DNA of 59,207 bases from Phycisphaerales bacterium (GTDB lineage Bacteria; Planctomycetota; Phycisphaerae; UBA1845; Fen-1342): contig PMMM01000252.1 of NCBI GenBank assembly GCA_003162245.1, forward strand, positions 1 through 59,207. The letters run 5' to 3'. How positions within the stretch are numbered: position 1 is the stretch's first letter; each line of letters opens with the position of its first letter. The translations under genes were made by a program, and so were the position numbers. This document shows, piece by piece, positions 44,519-51,383 of the stretch. Under the pieces are notes generated by a model. That model worked only from the letters and a program-made list of their open reading frames with translations, had not been told where the DNA came from and searched no databases.

Positions 44519-44616
44519 AATACCTCCTCCTCCTAATGAGGGACACGCCAAGAGCCCTCAAGAAGCAAAACTCCTCCTCCTGTAGAGGGCCCGCTGATCA
44601 CGGGCCTTCTTTTTTG
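44519..44616 (+). ncRNA. Candidate small RNA 2 with two anti-Shine-Dalgarno CU tracts
   Basis: The predicted RNA of about 98 bases has CCTCCTCCTCCT (44523-44534) at its 5' end, a hairpin TGAGGG/CCCTCA (44537-44542 with 44555-44560), a second tract CTCCTCCTCCT (44571-44581), then the terminator hairpin (44586-44608) and T-tract. Both tracts lie outside the stems, as in small RNAs that use C-rich loops to pair with ribosome binding sites. Confidence 0.55.
44586..44616 (+). terminator. Intrinsic terminator 2
   Basis: An 8-bp stem (six G-C or A-T-free GGCCCG/CGGGCC pairs plus a G-T and an A-T pair) around a 7-base loop (CTGATCA) is followed by CTTTTTTTG-type sequence on the plus strand. Confidence 0.8.
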
Positions 44617-44677
44617 CGCGCACCGCGTCCGGCCCCCGGCGCGGCGGCGCGCACCGTCCGCCTCAAAAAAGTTGCCA

Positions 44678-44707
44678 CGAGTGGAAATCCCGCGACACGC
44701 GGGCCTA
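44678..44707 (+). promoter_or_regulatory. Promoter-like box pair before candidate RNA 3
   Basis: Second copy of CGAGTGGAAATC (44678-44689), 13 bases, GCCTA (44703-44707). A start near 44714-44716 is predicted. The 13-base spacers of the two copies share only CGACA, so the boxes themselves appear to be conserved. Confidence 0.4.
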
Positions 44708-44713
44708 ACCTTT

Positions 44714-44909
44714 TGTAGGGAGACGGCTTGTCGCTTGCACCGCCGGTCGCAACCGGCACGGCCAGCCGTGAGAGCATGGCATGAAAAAGGCGAGGTCGCA
44801 CCCGGAGGTGAACCTCGCCCCTTTGGTACACCACCTGGCTCCCCAAGCGGTGGTGTTACGCGCGGCGGATGGGCGCTCACATCTGTGGGCTGCCCTCCGC
44901 CGTCTTTTC
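44714..44909 (+). ncRNA. Candidate structured RNA 3: five consecutive hairpins and a terminator
   Basis: The stems are all exact. P1 ACGGCT/AGCCGT (44723, 44764) encloses P2 GCCGGT-CGCA-ACCGGC (44742-44757). P3 is GGCGAGGT/ACCTCGCC (44789, 44812) with an inner CACC-CGGA-GGTG. P4 is ACACCACC/GGTGGTGT (44828, 44849). P5 is the terminator hairpin, about 16 pairs with two single-base bulges. It does not match the tmRNA, 6S, RNase P or SRP cores I looked for. Confidence 0.55.
44864..44909 (+). terminator. Intrinsic terminator 3
   Basis: GGCGGA-(T)-GGGC-GCTCAC, loop ATCT, GTGGGC-(T)-GCCC-TCCGCC: 16 pairs with two bulged bases, followed by GTCTTTTCT on the plus strand. Confidence 0.75.
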
Positions 44910-44919
44910 TGTATGCAGA

Positions 44920-44943
44920 GTTCACCCGGAACCCCGGGTGAAC
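44920..44943. other. Perfect 10-bp hairpin
   Basis: GTTCACCCGG and CCGGGTGAAC pair perfectly around AACC. The 3' side continues GGTGAACCTCGC, a word also present in P3 of candidate RNA 3 (44807-44818), so the two hairpins share sequence. There is no T-tract. Confidence 0.5.
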
Positions 44944-45059
44944 CTCGCGCGAAACACGACACCTACTCTACGCGATTCGGGAGCGGTTTCCAAAGAGATT
45001 TCGTGCGCACGGAAAGATGCCGCCGGTGGTTCCCATAACTCGGCGTCACGCGGGGCCGG

Positions 45060-46058
45060 TCAGGGTACGGGGATGTGATCGAGGACGTGACGCACGACGT
45101 CCTCGGCCGTTTTCTCTTCCGCCTCGGCCTCGTAGCTCACGATCACGCGGTGACGCAGCACGTCCGGGGCGATGTCCTTGACGTCCTGCGGCGTGACGTA
45201 GCCGCGCCCGGCCAGGAACGCCATCGCCCGGGCGCCGCGCGTGAGGTAGATGCTCGCCCGCGGCGAGGCGCCGTACTCGATCCAGTCGCCGATGTTCAGG
45301 CCGAAGTCGGCGGGGGTGCGCGTCGCGTGGACCAGCGTGACGACGTAGTCTTTGACCTTGTCGTCCATGTAAATCTCGTCGAGCACCTGGCGGGCGGCGA
45401 GCACCTGCTGCGGATCGAGCACCTCGGAGACCTGCGGCAGGTTCCGCTGGGGCGACATGCGGTCGAGAATCTGCCGCTCCTCCGCCCGCGACGGGTAATC
45501 GACCAGCAGCTTCAGCATGAAGCGGTCGACCTGGGCCTCCGGGAGCGGGTACGTGCCCTCGTGCTCGATCGGGTTCTGCGTCGCCAGCACCATGAACGGC
45601 TCGTCTAGACGGAACGTCTGGTCGCTGATTGTCACCTGCCGCTCTTGCATGGCTTCAAGCAGGGCGCTTTGCACCTTGGCCGGAGCGCGGTTGATTTCGT
45701 CGGCCAGCACGAGGTTCGCAAAGATCGGCCCCTTCTTGACGACGAAGGTGCCGTCTTTCGGCTGAAACACAAGCGTGCCGATGATGTCCGCCGGCAGCAG
45801 GTCGGGCGTGAACTGAATCCGCTGAAAGCGGGTGCGGATGGCGCGGGCCAGGCAGGCGACCGCGGTCGTCTTGGCCAGTCCGGGCACGCCCTCCAGCAGA
45901 ACATGCCCGTCGGCAAGCAACCCCACGAGCATTTTCTTCAGCAGGTTGTCTTGCCCGACGATGACGCGGCGGATCTCGGTCAGCAGGCGGTCGAAGTGCT
46001 CGTAATGGCTGCGAACAAGCTGTCCGATCTGCTGGACTTCGCTGTGCGTGACGGTCAT
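45060..46058 (-). CDS. MoxR-family AAA+ ATPase
   Basis: MoxR ATPases act as chaperone-like factors on vWA-domain proteins. The 332-residue length is normal. Walker A is EGVPGLAKTTAV (GxxGxxKT form), Walker B is VLADEINRAPAKVQSALLEAMQE, sensor 1 is VLATQNPIEHEGTYPLPEAQVDRF, and the C-terminal lid has YGASPRASIYLTRGARAMA. All are intact. The usual DUF58 and vWA partner genes are not adjacent; the only vWA-type protein in the window is the partial gene at its left end. It lies downstream of the 1.3-kb noncoding region and 163 bases after the SpoVR gene, same strand. Confidence 0.92.
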   Translation of the reverse strand: MTVTHSEVQQIGQLVRSHYEHFDRLLTEIRRVIVGQDNLLKKMLVGLLADGHVLLEGVPGLAKTTAVACLARAIRTRFQRIQFTPDLLPADIIGTLVFQPKDGTFVVKKGPIFANLVLADEINRAPAKVQSALLEAMQERQVTISDQTFRLDEPFMVLATQNPIEHEGTYPLPEAQVDRFMLKLLVDYPSRAEERQILDRMSPQRNLPQVSEVLDPQQVLAARQVLDEIYMDDKVKDYVVTLVHATRTPADFGLNIGDWIEYGASPRASIYLTRGARAMAFLAGRGYVTPQDVKDIAPDVLRHRVIVSYEAEAEEKTAEDVVRHVLDHIPVP

Positions 46059-46221
46059 GGACGGCGGCCTCCGGTGCCAATGTACCTGTAGGACTCGTGA
46101 AGGTACCGCCCGCCGTCACAAAATCAACGTGCGCGGGCCACATCGGCAGGCGGGCGCATGGCCGCTGACGGAGGGCGGGATAGACGGGCCACGGGTGGCA
46201 CGGACGGGGAGCGATGCCGCC

Positions 46222-47757
46222 CTACGCAATGGTCGCGTGCGCGGGCTTCGGCTGGTCGTCCTTTATCTTCTGCTGTTTGACGCTTTCCCCGTCGCACGTC
46301 AGCAGCACCATGTCGTCCTTGATGCGGGCCTGAATGTGCACCGGCCGTCGCCAGAGGATGTGGAGGTTCCGTAGGCACTCGGCGGCGTACTTCAAGTCCA
46401 GGTCCATGCCGATGTGCTTGTGGGCTAGGTACAGCTCCCCCCGATTCACGTAGTTCCCGTCCACCACGTAGATGTACGGGTCGCCGTGGTTCGTGAGCAT
46501 GAACAGCATCGTCTGCTTGATCGTCTGGAAGTTGTGGTCGACGACCACCATGCGCCCGGTCGCCGGGTCGAAGCGGTAATGATAGAGCCGGAAGCGGTCG
46601 ACGAACTCCGGCGTGAGGAACTCGTCGATGAAGGTCACGTCGTTGTGCACCCGCCGGACCTCGAAGATCTTCTCTTTGCCGCCATTGAGCTTCCGGTCCC
46701 ACATGCGCCGCTGCTCGATGGACCGGCATTCATCGTATTCCTTGCCGAACCGGCCGCGGTTCCAGCGGTCCTCGATGTCGCGGAACAGCTCGACGCCCAT
46801 CTTGTAGGGGTTGAGCTGCCCGGGCGCGCTGGCCAGCGTGCCGGAGTGGTGGTCAGCGTACGTAATCAACTCGTCGTCGTGCAGGTGGTAGCGCGTCATC
46901 ATGCGCGAGTGCCAGTACGTCGCCCAGCCCTCGTTCATGATCTTGGTCTGCGCTTGCGGGGCGAAGTAGTACGCTTCATCCCGGACGATGTCGAGCAGGT
47001 CCGCCTGCCATTCCTCCAGCGGCGCGTGGTGCAGGAGGAACAGCAGCACGTCGCGCTCCGGCGTCGCCGGAAACGCCCGCTTCCTGACCTCCGCGGCTTT
47101 GTCTTCCCGTTCGCGCTCCGCCCGCAGGGCGGCCGGCGGGTTGATGTAACGCTCCATGTACGGCTTGGCCGGGTAGCGCACGACCTGTCGCGCGGTCCGC
47201 TCGCGCGGCACCGACCCGCGTGGCTTGCGGTCGTCGTCCGCCCGCTTCATGAACGGCAGGTACGGGTCGATCAGGTTTTCGAGGCTCAGGCACACGTCGA
47301 TGAAGTGCTCCACCGCCTCAAAGCCCTCGCGGTCGACGTGGCGCTGCACGCGCGTGGCGTGGTTCGCCATCCCGTCCATCATCTTGCGGTTGGTCTTGCT
47401 GAACCAGACGTTGTTCTTGAAGAAGTCGCAGTGCCCGTAGACGTGGGCCATTACCGTCTTCTGGTCCACGAACTCGTTGTCCGCCAGCAGATACGCGTAG
47501 CACGGGTCGTTGTTGATGACCATCTCGTAAATGCGGCTCAGCCCGTACGAGTGCTGTTTGCGCAGCTTCTCATACTGCATGCCGAAGCGCCAGTGCGGAT
47601 AACGCTGCGGAAACCCGCCGTACGCCGCCACTTGGTTGAGCTGGTCAAAGTCGAGCAGCTCGAACATCGTCTCGAAGAAATCGAGGCCTTCCCGGCGGGC
47701 GACCTCCTCGATCACCCGCCGCTCCTTCTCGAGGGCCACGGACAATGTTCGCTGCAC
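46222..47757 (-). CDS. SpoVR-family protein
   Basis: SpoVR proteins are widespread (B. subtilis SpoVR, E. coli YcgB); their biochemical role is unsettled, with links to stress and spore cortex. The 511-residue protein matches: AAYGGFPQRYPHWRFGMQYE, HSYGLSRIYEMVINNDPCYAYLL, MAHVYGHCDFFKNNVWFSKT, MNEGWATYWHSRMM and NPYKMGVELFRDIEDRWN. A GTG start at 47757 has AGGAG 6 bases upstream. In many genomes spoVR follows yeaG (PrkA kinase) and yeaH; neither is adjacent here. The gene is divergent from a membrane thioredoxin-like gene. Confidence 0.92.
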   Translation of the reverse strand: MQRTLSVALEKERRVIEEVARREGLDFFETMFELLDFDQLNQVAAYGGFPQRYPHWRFGMQYEKLRKQHSYGLSRIYEMVINNDPCYAYLLADNEFVDQKTVMAHVYGHCDFFKNNVWFSKTNRKMMDGMANHATRVQRHVDREGFEAVEHFIDVCLSLENLIDPYLPFMKRADDDRKPRGSVPRERTARQVVRYPAKPYMERYINPPAALRAEREREDKAAEVRKRAFPATPERDVLLFLLHHAPLEEWQADLLDIVRDEAYYFAPQAQTKIMNEGWATYWHSRMMTRYHLHDDELITYADHHSGTLASAPGQLNPYKMGVELFRDIEDRWNRGRFGKEYDECRSIEQRRMWDRKLNGGKEKIFEVRRVHNDVTFIDEFLTPEFVDRFRLYHYRFDPATGRMVVVDHNFQTIKQTMLFMLTNHGDPYIYVVDGNYVNRGELYLAHKHIGMDLDLKYAAECLRNLHILWRRPVHIQARIKDDMVLLTCDGESVKQQKIKDDQPKPAHATIA

Positions 47758-47937
47758 GGCCGGCTCCTGTGCGCTGCCCGACTCATTCTATCGGCCGCCG
47801 TGCAGGGCGTCTTGTGCCGCCCAGTGGCGGCGTGGGGCGCCGTGTTTACGCCGCCCGCCGCGCGGGGTACATTGGTCGGCGATGACCGCGCGCGGCCGTG
47901 CCGCTGCAGGCCGCCCGGCACGCGGTCGGAGCAGGTC

Positions 47938-48450
47938 ATGAACGGCGAGTCAGCCACGGAAACCGGCCCGAGCGCGCCGAATCAGCCACCGCGACGCAGA
48001 AGCTCCTCCGCGTGGGTCGCGGCCGGGTTTCTGGTGCTGTTGGGCGCCCTGATCGTAGTGAACCAGGTGACATCGACCAGCGGACCGCCCATCAAGTGGA
48101 TCGACAACGACCTCGATGGCGCGCTGCGACGGCTCACCAGCCCAAAGCAGCGGCTCTTCCTATACCTGTACGATCCGAACGACCCGACCTACGAGCGCAA
48201 CGAGCGTGAGGTGTTCGCGCAACGGTGGGCACGCGAGCCGCTGGCGAACGTCGTGTGCTGCCGCGTGGCGCTGCGCTCCGACGCCGCGTCCGCGAAGCTC
48301 GGGCAGGAGTTCGCGTACAACGGCAAGCCGCTGTTCCTGGTGATCACGAAGAACCGCACGCCGATGAGCCGGACCGAGGGAGCGGTGACGGAGTTGGAGT
48401 TCTACACCTACATCACGCTGCCCGTCACGCGGGCGCCCACGTCCGAGTGA
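47938..48450 (+). CDS. Membrane-anchored thioredoxin-like protein without CxxC
   Basis: A 170-residue protein: Pro/Ser-rich N-terminus, one membrane helix (AWVAAGFLVLLGALIVVNQV) and a domain of about 110 residues with alternating strands and helices (RLFLYLYDPNDPTYERNEREVF, ANVVCCRVALRSD, KPLFLVITKN). The order fits a thioredoxin fold, but the CxxC active site is absent; only an adjacent Cys pair (VVCCRV) in the second strand remains. GGAG lies 6 bases before ATG 47938. The upstream extension of the frame runs antisense to spoVR and is not coding. It converges on lgt. Confidence 0.6.
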   Translation: MNGESATETGPSAPNQPPRRRSSSAWVAAGFLVLLGALIVVNQVTSTSGPPIKWIDNDLDGALRRLTSPKQRLFLYLYDPNDPTYERNEREVFAQRWAREPLANVVCCRVALRSDAASAKLGQEFAYNGKPLFLVITKNRTPMSRTEGAVTELEFYTYITLPVTRAPTSE

Positions 48451-48489
48451 CGCAGCCATCTCCCGCCCGGACGCGCAGCGCCACGTCCC

Positions 48490-49701
48490 CTACCGGCACT
48501 CTTCCTTCTTCCGGGCGGGCTGCTCCTCGGGCGGCGGCTCCCAGACGGCGGCGCGCGGCGAACGCGCCGGCAGTCGCCGCAGCCAGAACAGGCCCAGCAG
48601 TCCCACCGCACTGAGACACAGCGACAGAAACTGCGAGACCGTGAAGCCGGCCGTGTCAATCGGGTTGTCGGCCCGCAGCAACTCCAACACGAACCGCGTC
48701 GGCGGCTCGATGAACAGCAGCGTGCAGATCACCTGCCCGTCGAACCTGCGCCGCCAATAGAGCGTGCCCAGGAGCCACGCCAGCAGGCCCAATGCGCCGA
48801 CCGAATAGAGCTGCGTCGGGTGCACCGGCAACGAGAGATGCTGCCGGGCGAGCTGCCGCAGGTCCGCCGCGCTGAGGTTGTACTTGCTCATCAGCGGCGC
48901 CGCGTACTCCAGGTAGTGCGACGACGGCGGGATCGCCGCGCGTGTCGCCGCGTCGATCTGCTTCAGAATGCGCTGGCGCTCCTCCGGATCGGTGGTCTGG
49001 TCGAGCCGGACCTGCTGTTCCTTGGCCTTCGCCAGGATCCCGTCGTACGCTTTGCGGGCTGCATCCAGCTCGCGATCGGTCGCCCACAGCGTCTCCCGCG
49101 GCAGGGGGACTGCCGTCGAGCCGTCGGGCCACTGCCCGAACGCGAGCAACTGCTGCGGCAACTCAGCCCCCGGCACGCGGTCCGTCCATTGCTGCGCCAT
49201 CGCGGGGCTGCCGTAGGGGTACTGGACGGCCCAGGGCACCTGGTTCGTCACGACACCCCAGCAGCAGCCGTTGAGAAAGCAGCCCACACGCCCCAGGGCC
49301 ATGCCAAGCGCGGCGGACGGCGCTGCGATGTCCAGATACCAGCGGATCGAATGCTTGCCCAGCCACAGGTACAGCAGAACCAGGACGACGACGCAGATAA
49401 AGCCGCCGTAGACCTCGAGCCCGCCGCGGCGGACGTCGACGATCGCCCAAATGATCTCGATGGTGTTGCCGCGGTAGGCAAACTGGTCCCAGTAGTGCGC
49501 GACGTACATGGCGCGGGCGCCGATGACCCCCCCGATGAGCGCGATGAAGCCGCAGTTGAGGATCACGTCCGGGTCGGCGCCGGAGCGCAGCGCCCGCCGG
49601 GCGGCCCACATGATCGACAGCAGAAAGCCGATCATCATGGCCACGCCGTAGCCCGGCAGGTCGTAATTGATGCCGGGGATGTGGAAAAGTACCGGGAACA
49701 T
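48490..49701 (-). CDS. lgt: Prolipoprotein diacylglyceryl transferase with a large insert
   Basis: Lgt transfers diacylglycerol from phosphatidylglycerol to the Cys of lipoprotein precursors, so it serves the many lipoproteins encoded here. The 403-residue protein has about seven membrane helices. The signature GRVGCFLNGCCWG is at residues 137-149 and HPTQLYS at 294-300; the family normally separates these by about 40 residues, so about 105 are inserted (150-293), mostly helical and charged (AAPLMSKYNLSAADLRQLARQ at its end). The C-terminal tail is Pro/Arg-rich. AGGA is about 11 bases before ATG 49701. panC lies 57 bases upstream on the same strand. Confidence 0.95.
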   Translation of the reverse strand: MFPVLFHIPGINYDLPGYGVAMMIGFLLSIMWAARRALRSGADPDVILNCGFIALIGGVIGARAMYVAHYWDQFAYRGNTIEIIWAIVDVRRGGLEVYGGFICVVVLVLLYLWLGKHSIRWYLDIAAPSAALGMALGRVGCFLNGCCWGVVTNQVPWAVQYPYGSPAMAQQWTDRVPGAELPQQLLAFGQWPDGSTAVPLPRETLWATDRELDAARKAYDGILAKAKEQQVRLDQTTDPEERQRILKQIDAATRAAIPPSSHYLEYAAPLMSKYNLSAADLRQLARQHLSLPVHPTQLYSVGALGLLAWLLGTLYWRRRFDGQVICTLLFIEPPTRFVLELLRADNPIDTAGFTVSQFLSLCLSAVGLLGLFWLRRLPARSPRAAVWEPPPEEQPARKKEECR

Positions 49702-49757
49702 GGCTCGTTTGTTTCCTTTGGCCGGTGCGGACCGCGGAGCACCGCCGCTCAGGCATC

Positions 49758-50618
49758 CTACGGGGTCGGACGGCCTGGGTCCACCAACAGGTTGTCGATC
49801 AGGCGCGTCGGGCCAATGCGCACTGCCAGCGCGACGAGCACCGCGCGCTCGATCCGGTCCACCGGCTGCATGGAATCCGGGTCCACGACGCTGACGTACT
49901 CGATCCGCGCGGGACCTGCCTGGTCGATGATAGCGCGCATGGCGTTGAGTACTACTTGGGGATCGCGCTCGCCGCCGCAGATGCGCTCGCGCGCCGCGCA
50001 CAGCGCGCGATACAGCGCCGTCGCCCGCCGCCGCTCGTCCGGCGCGAGCATCTGGTTGCGACTGCTCAGCGCCAGACCGTCCGGTTCGCGCACCGTCGGG
50101 CAGCCGACGATCTCGACCGGCAGGTCCAGGTCGCGCGCCATTCGCCGGATGACCGCGAGTTGCTGGGCGTCCTTCTGCCCGAAGTAGGCGCGGTCCGGCT
50201 GCACGATGTTGAGGAGCTTGAGGACGACAGTCGCGACGCCGTCGAAATGTCCTGGGCGGCACGGCCCGCAAAGCGTGTCGGTCAGCCGGGCCACGTGCAC
50301 AGTCGTGACGGCGTCGGGCCGGTACATCTCATCGACCAGCGGCATGAACACCAGCTCGACGCCCGCCTGCTCGCATTGCCGCAGGTCGCTGGCCTCGTCG
50401 CGCGGGTAGCGGGCGTAGTCCTCGTTCGGGCCGAACTGGGTCGGGTTTACGAAGATACTGACGACGACGTACGTGCCGTCGTGTCGGGCCGCCTCGATCA
50501 GCGCGACGTGCCCGCGGTGCAACGCGCCCATCGTCGGCACGAAACCGATCGTGCGGCCGGCGCGGCGCCCGGCGGCTACTGCGGCACGCGTCGCCGCAAT
50601 GGTCCTCGCGACAATCAT
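49758..50618 (-). CDS. panC: Pantothenate synthetase
   Basis: PanC joins pantoate and beta-alanine with ATP, the last step of pantothenate synthesis. The 286-residue protein has FVPTMGALHRGHVALI (HxGH nucleotide motif), VSIFVNPTQFGPNEDY, LKLLNIVQPDRAYFGQKDAQQL, and LALSSRNQML (KMSKS-like site, here SSRN). I take ATG 50618 (IVARTIAATRAAVAAGRR) because it gives the family's usual N-terminus; the frame extends 19 codons further upstream. No panB or panD is adjacent. It sits between pncA and lgt. Confidence 0.95.
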   Translation of the reverse strand: MIVARTIAATRAAVAAGRRAGRTIGFVPTMGALHRGHVALIEAARHDGTYVVVSIFVNPTQFGPNEDYARYPRDEASDLRQCEQAGVELVFMPLVDEMYRPDAVTTVHVARLTDTLCGPCRPGHFDGVATVVLKLLNIVQPDRAYFGQKDAQQLAVIRRMARDLDLPVEIVGCPTVREPDGLALSSRNQMLAPDERRRATALYRALCAARERICGGERDPQVVLNAMRAIIDQAGPARIEYVSVVDPDSMQPVDRIERAVLVALAVRIGPTRLIDNLLVDPGRPTP

Positions 50619-50671
50619 GAGCACATTGGAGCCGCCCGCCCGCGCGTTGTCACGCTGGGACCCGGGCACGA

Positions 50672-51319
50672 TCAAATTCTGCGCGCCGTGGCCCCTGCGG
50701 CGCGCGGCAACAAGTCAGTGCTCGTGAAAACGCAAACGCCCCTGGCGGCCATCTCTTCGACTGCGCGCCGAGTGTCGCCCGGCATGATGTCGACGCCGCG
50801 GCAGCCGTCGACCACAAGATAGGTCGTGAAACCGAGGTCGATGGCATCGAGCGCGGTCGCCTTGACGCAGTAATCGGTGGCCAGCCCCAGCACGTACACG
50901 TCCGACACACCGCGCTCGCGCAGGAATTCGGCCAGTCCCGTCGAATGCCGACGGTCGCCGTCGAAAAACCCGCTGTAGCTGTCCACGTCGTCATCGGTGC
51001 CCTTGCGAAACACGCGCGCTAGCCGGGCCGTGTCGAGCTCCGCGACAAACGCCGCCCCCGCCGTGCCGCGCACGCAGTGGTCCGGCCAGAGCACCTGCGG
51101 GACGCCGTGCAGGTCGATGCACTCGCCGACCGACTTCCCCGGGTGCGCGCTGGCGAAAGAGGCGTGTTGCGGGCCGTGCCAATCCTGCGTCGCCACGATC
51201 AAGTCAAACGCCGGGACCAGCCGGTTGGCCACGGCGACCACTTCGCGGCCGTGCGGCACCGGCAGCGCTCCCCCGGGGACGAAGTCACTCTGGATGTCCA
51301 CGAAAATCAGTGCGTCCAT
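50672..51319 (-). CDS. pncA: Nicotinamidase
   Basis: PncA deamidates nicotinamide to nicotinate. The 215-residue protein has the catalytic triad: Asp8 (FVDIQSDFVPGG), a Lys in RVFRKGTDDDVDSYSGF, and Cys in LGLATDYCVKATALDAIDLG. The metal site is in TQDWHGPQHASFA. It directly follows pncB on the same strand, so nicotinamide would be deamidated and then converted to nicotinate mononucleotide. The start is ATG 51319. Confidence 0.95.
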   Translation of the reverse strand: MDALIFVDIQSDFVPGGALPVPHGREVVAVANRLVPAFDLIVATQDWHGPQHASFASAHPGKSVGECIDLHGVPQVLWPDHCVRGTAGAAFVAELDTARLARVFRKGTDDDVDSYSGFFDGDRRHSTGLAEFLRERGVSDVYVLGLATDYCVKATALDAIDLGFTTYLVVDGCRGVDIMPGDTRRAVEEMAARGVCVFTSTDLLPRAAGATARRI

Positions 51320-51383
51320 GCGCGGACTCCTGGCTCACCGCGACCGGGGCGGGCCGGCGACCCAGGCACCGCCACAGATGACA

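Larger units (their letters stand above)
43777..45059. other. 1.28-kb region without a convincing protein gene; proposed small-RNA locus
   Basis: The region lies between two minus-strand genes (M16 peptidase and MoxR) and contains three plus-strand intrinsic terminators, a tandem degenerate repeat, two copies of a promoter-like box pair and many perfect hairpins. Open frames in it are crossed by these structures and show no ribosome binding site. Bases 43777-44160 show nothing I can name. Details are in the separate entries and findings. Confidence 0.6.

Noticed and set aside
44533-45038. Protein frames in the noncoding locus (60-130 codons, both strands)
   Set aside because: They are crossed by intrinsic terminators or exact hairpins, lack ribosome binding sites, and have low-complexity Arg/Pro/Gly composition.
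46486-47937. N-terminal extension of the thioredoxin-like protein by almost 500 codons
   Set aside because: This part of the frame is antisense to spoVR, and ATG 47938 has a proper ribosome binding site and begins a sensible membrane protein.
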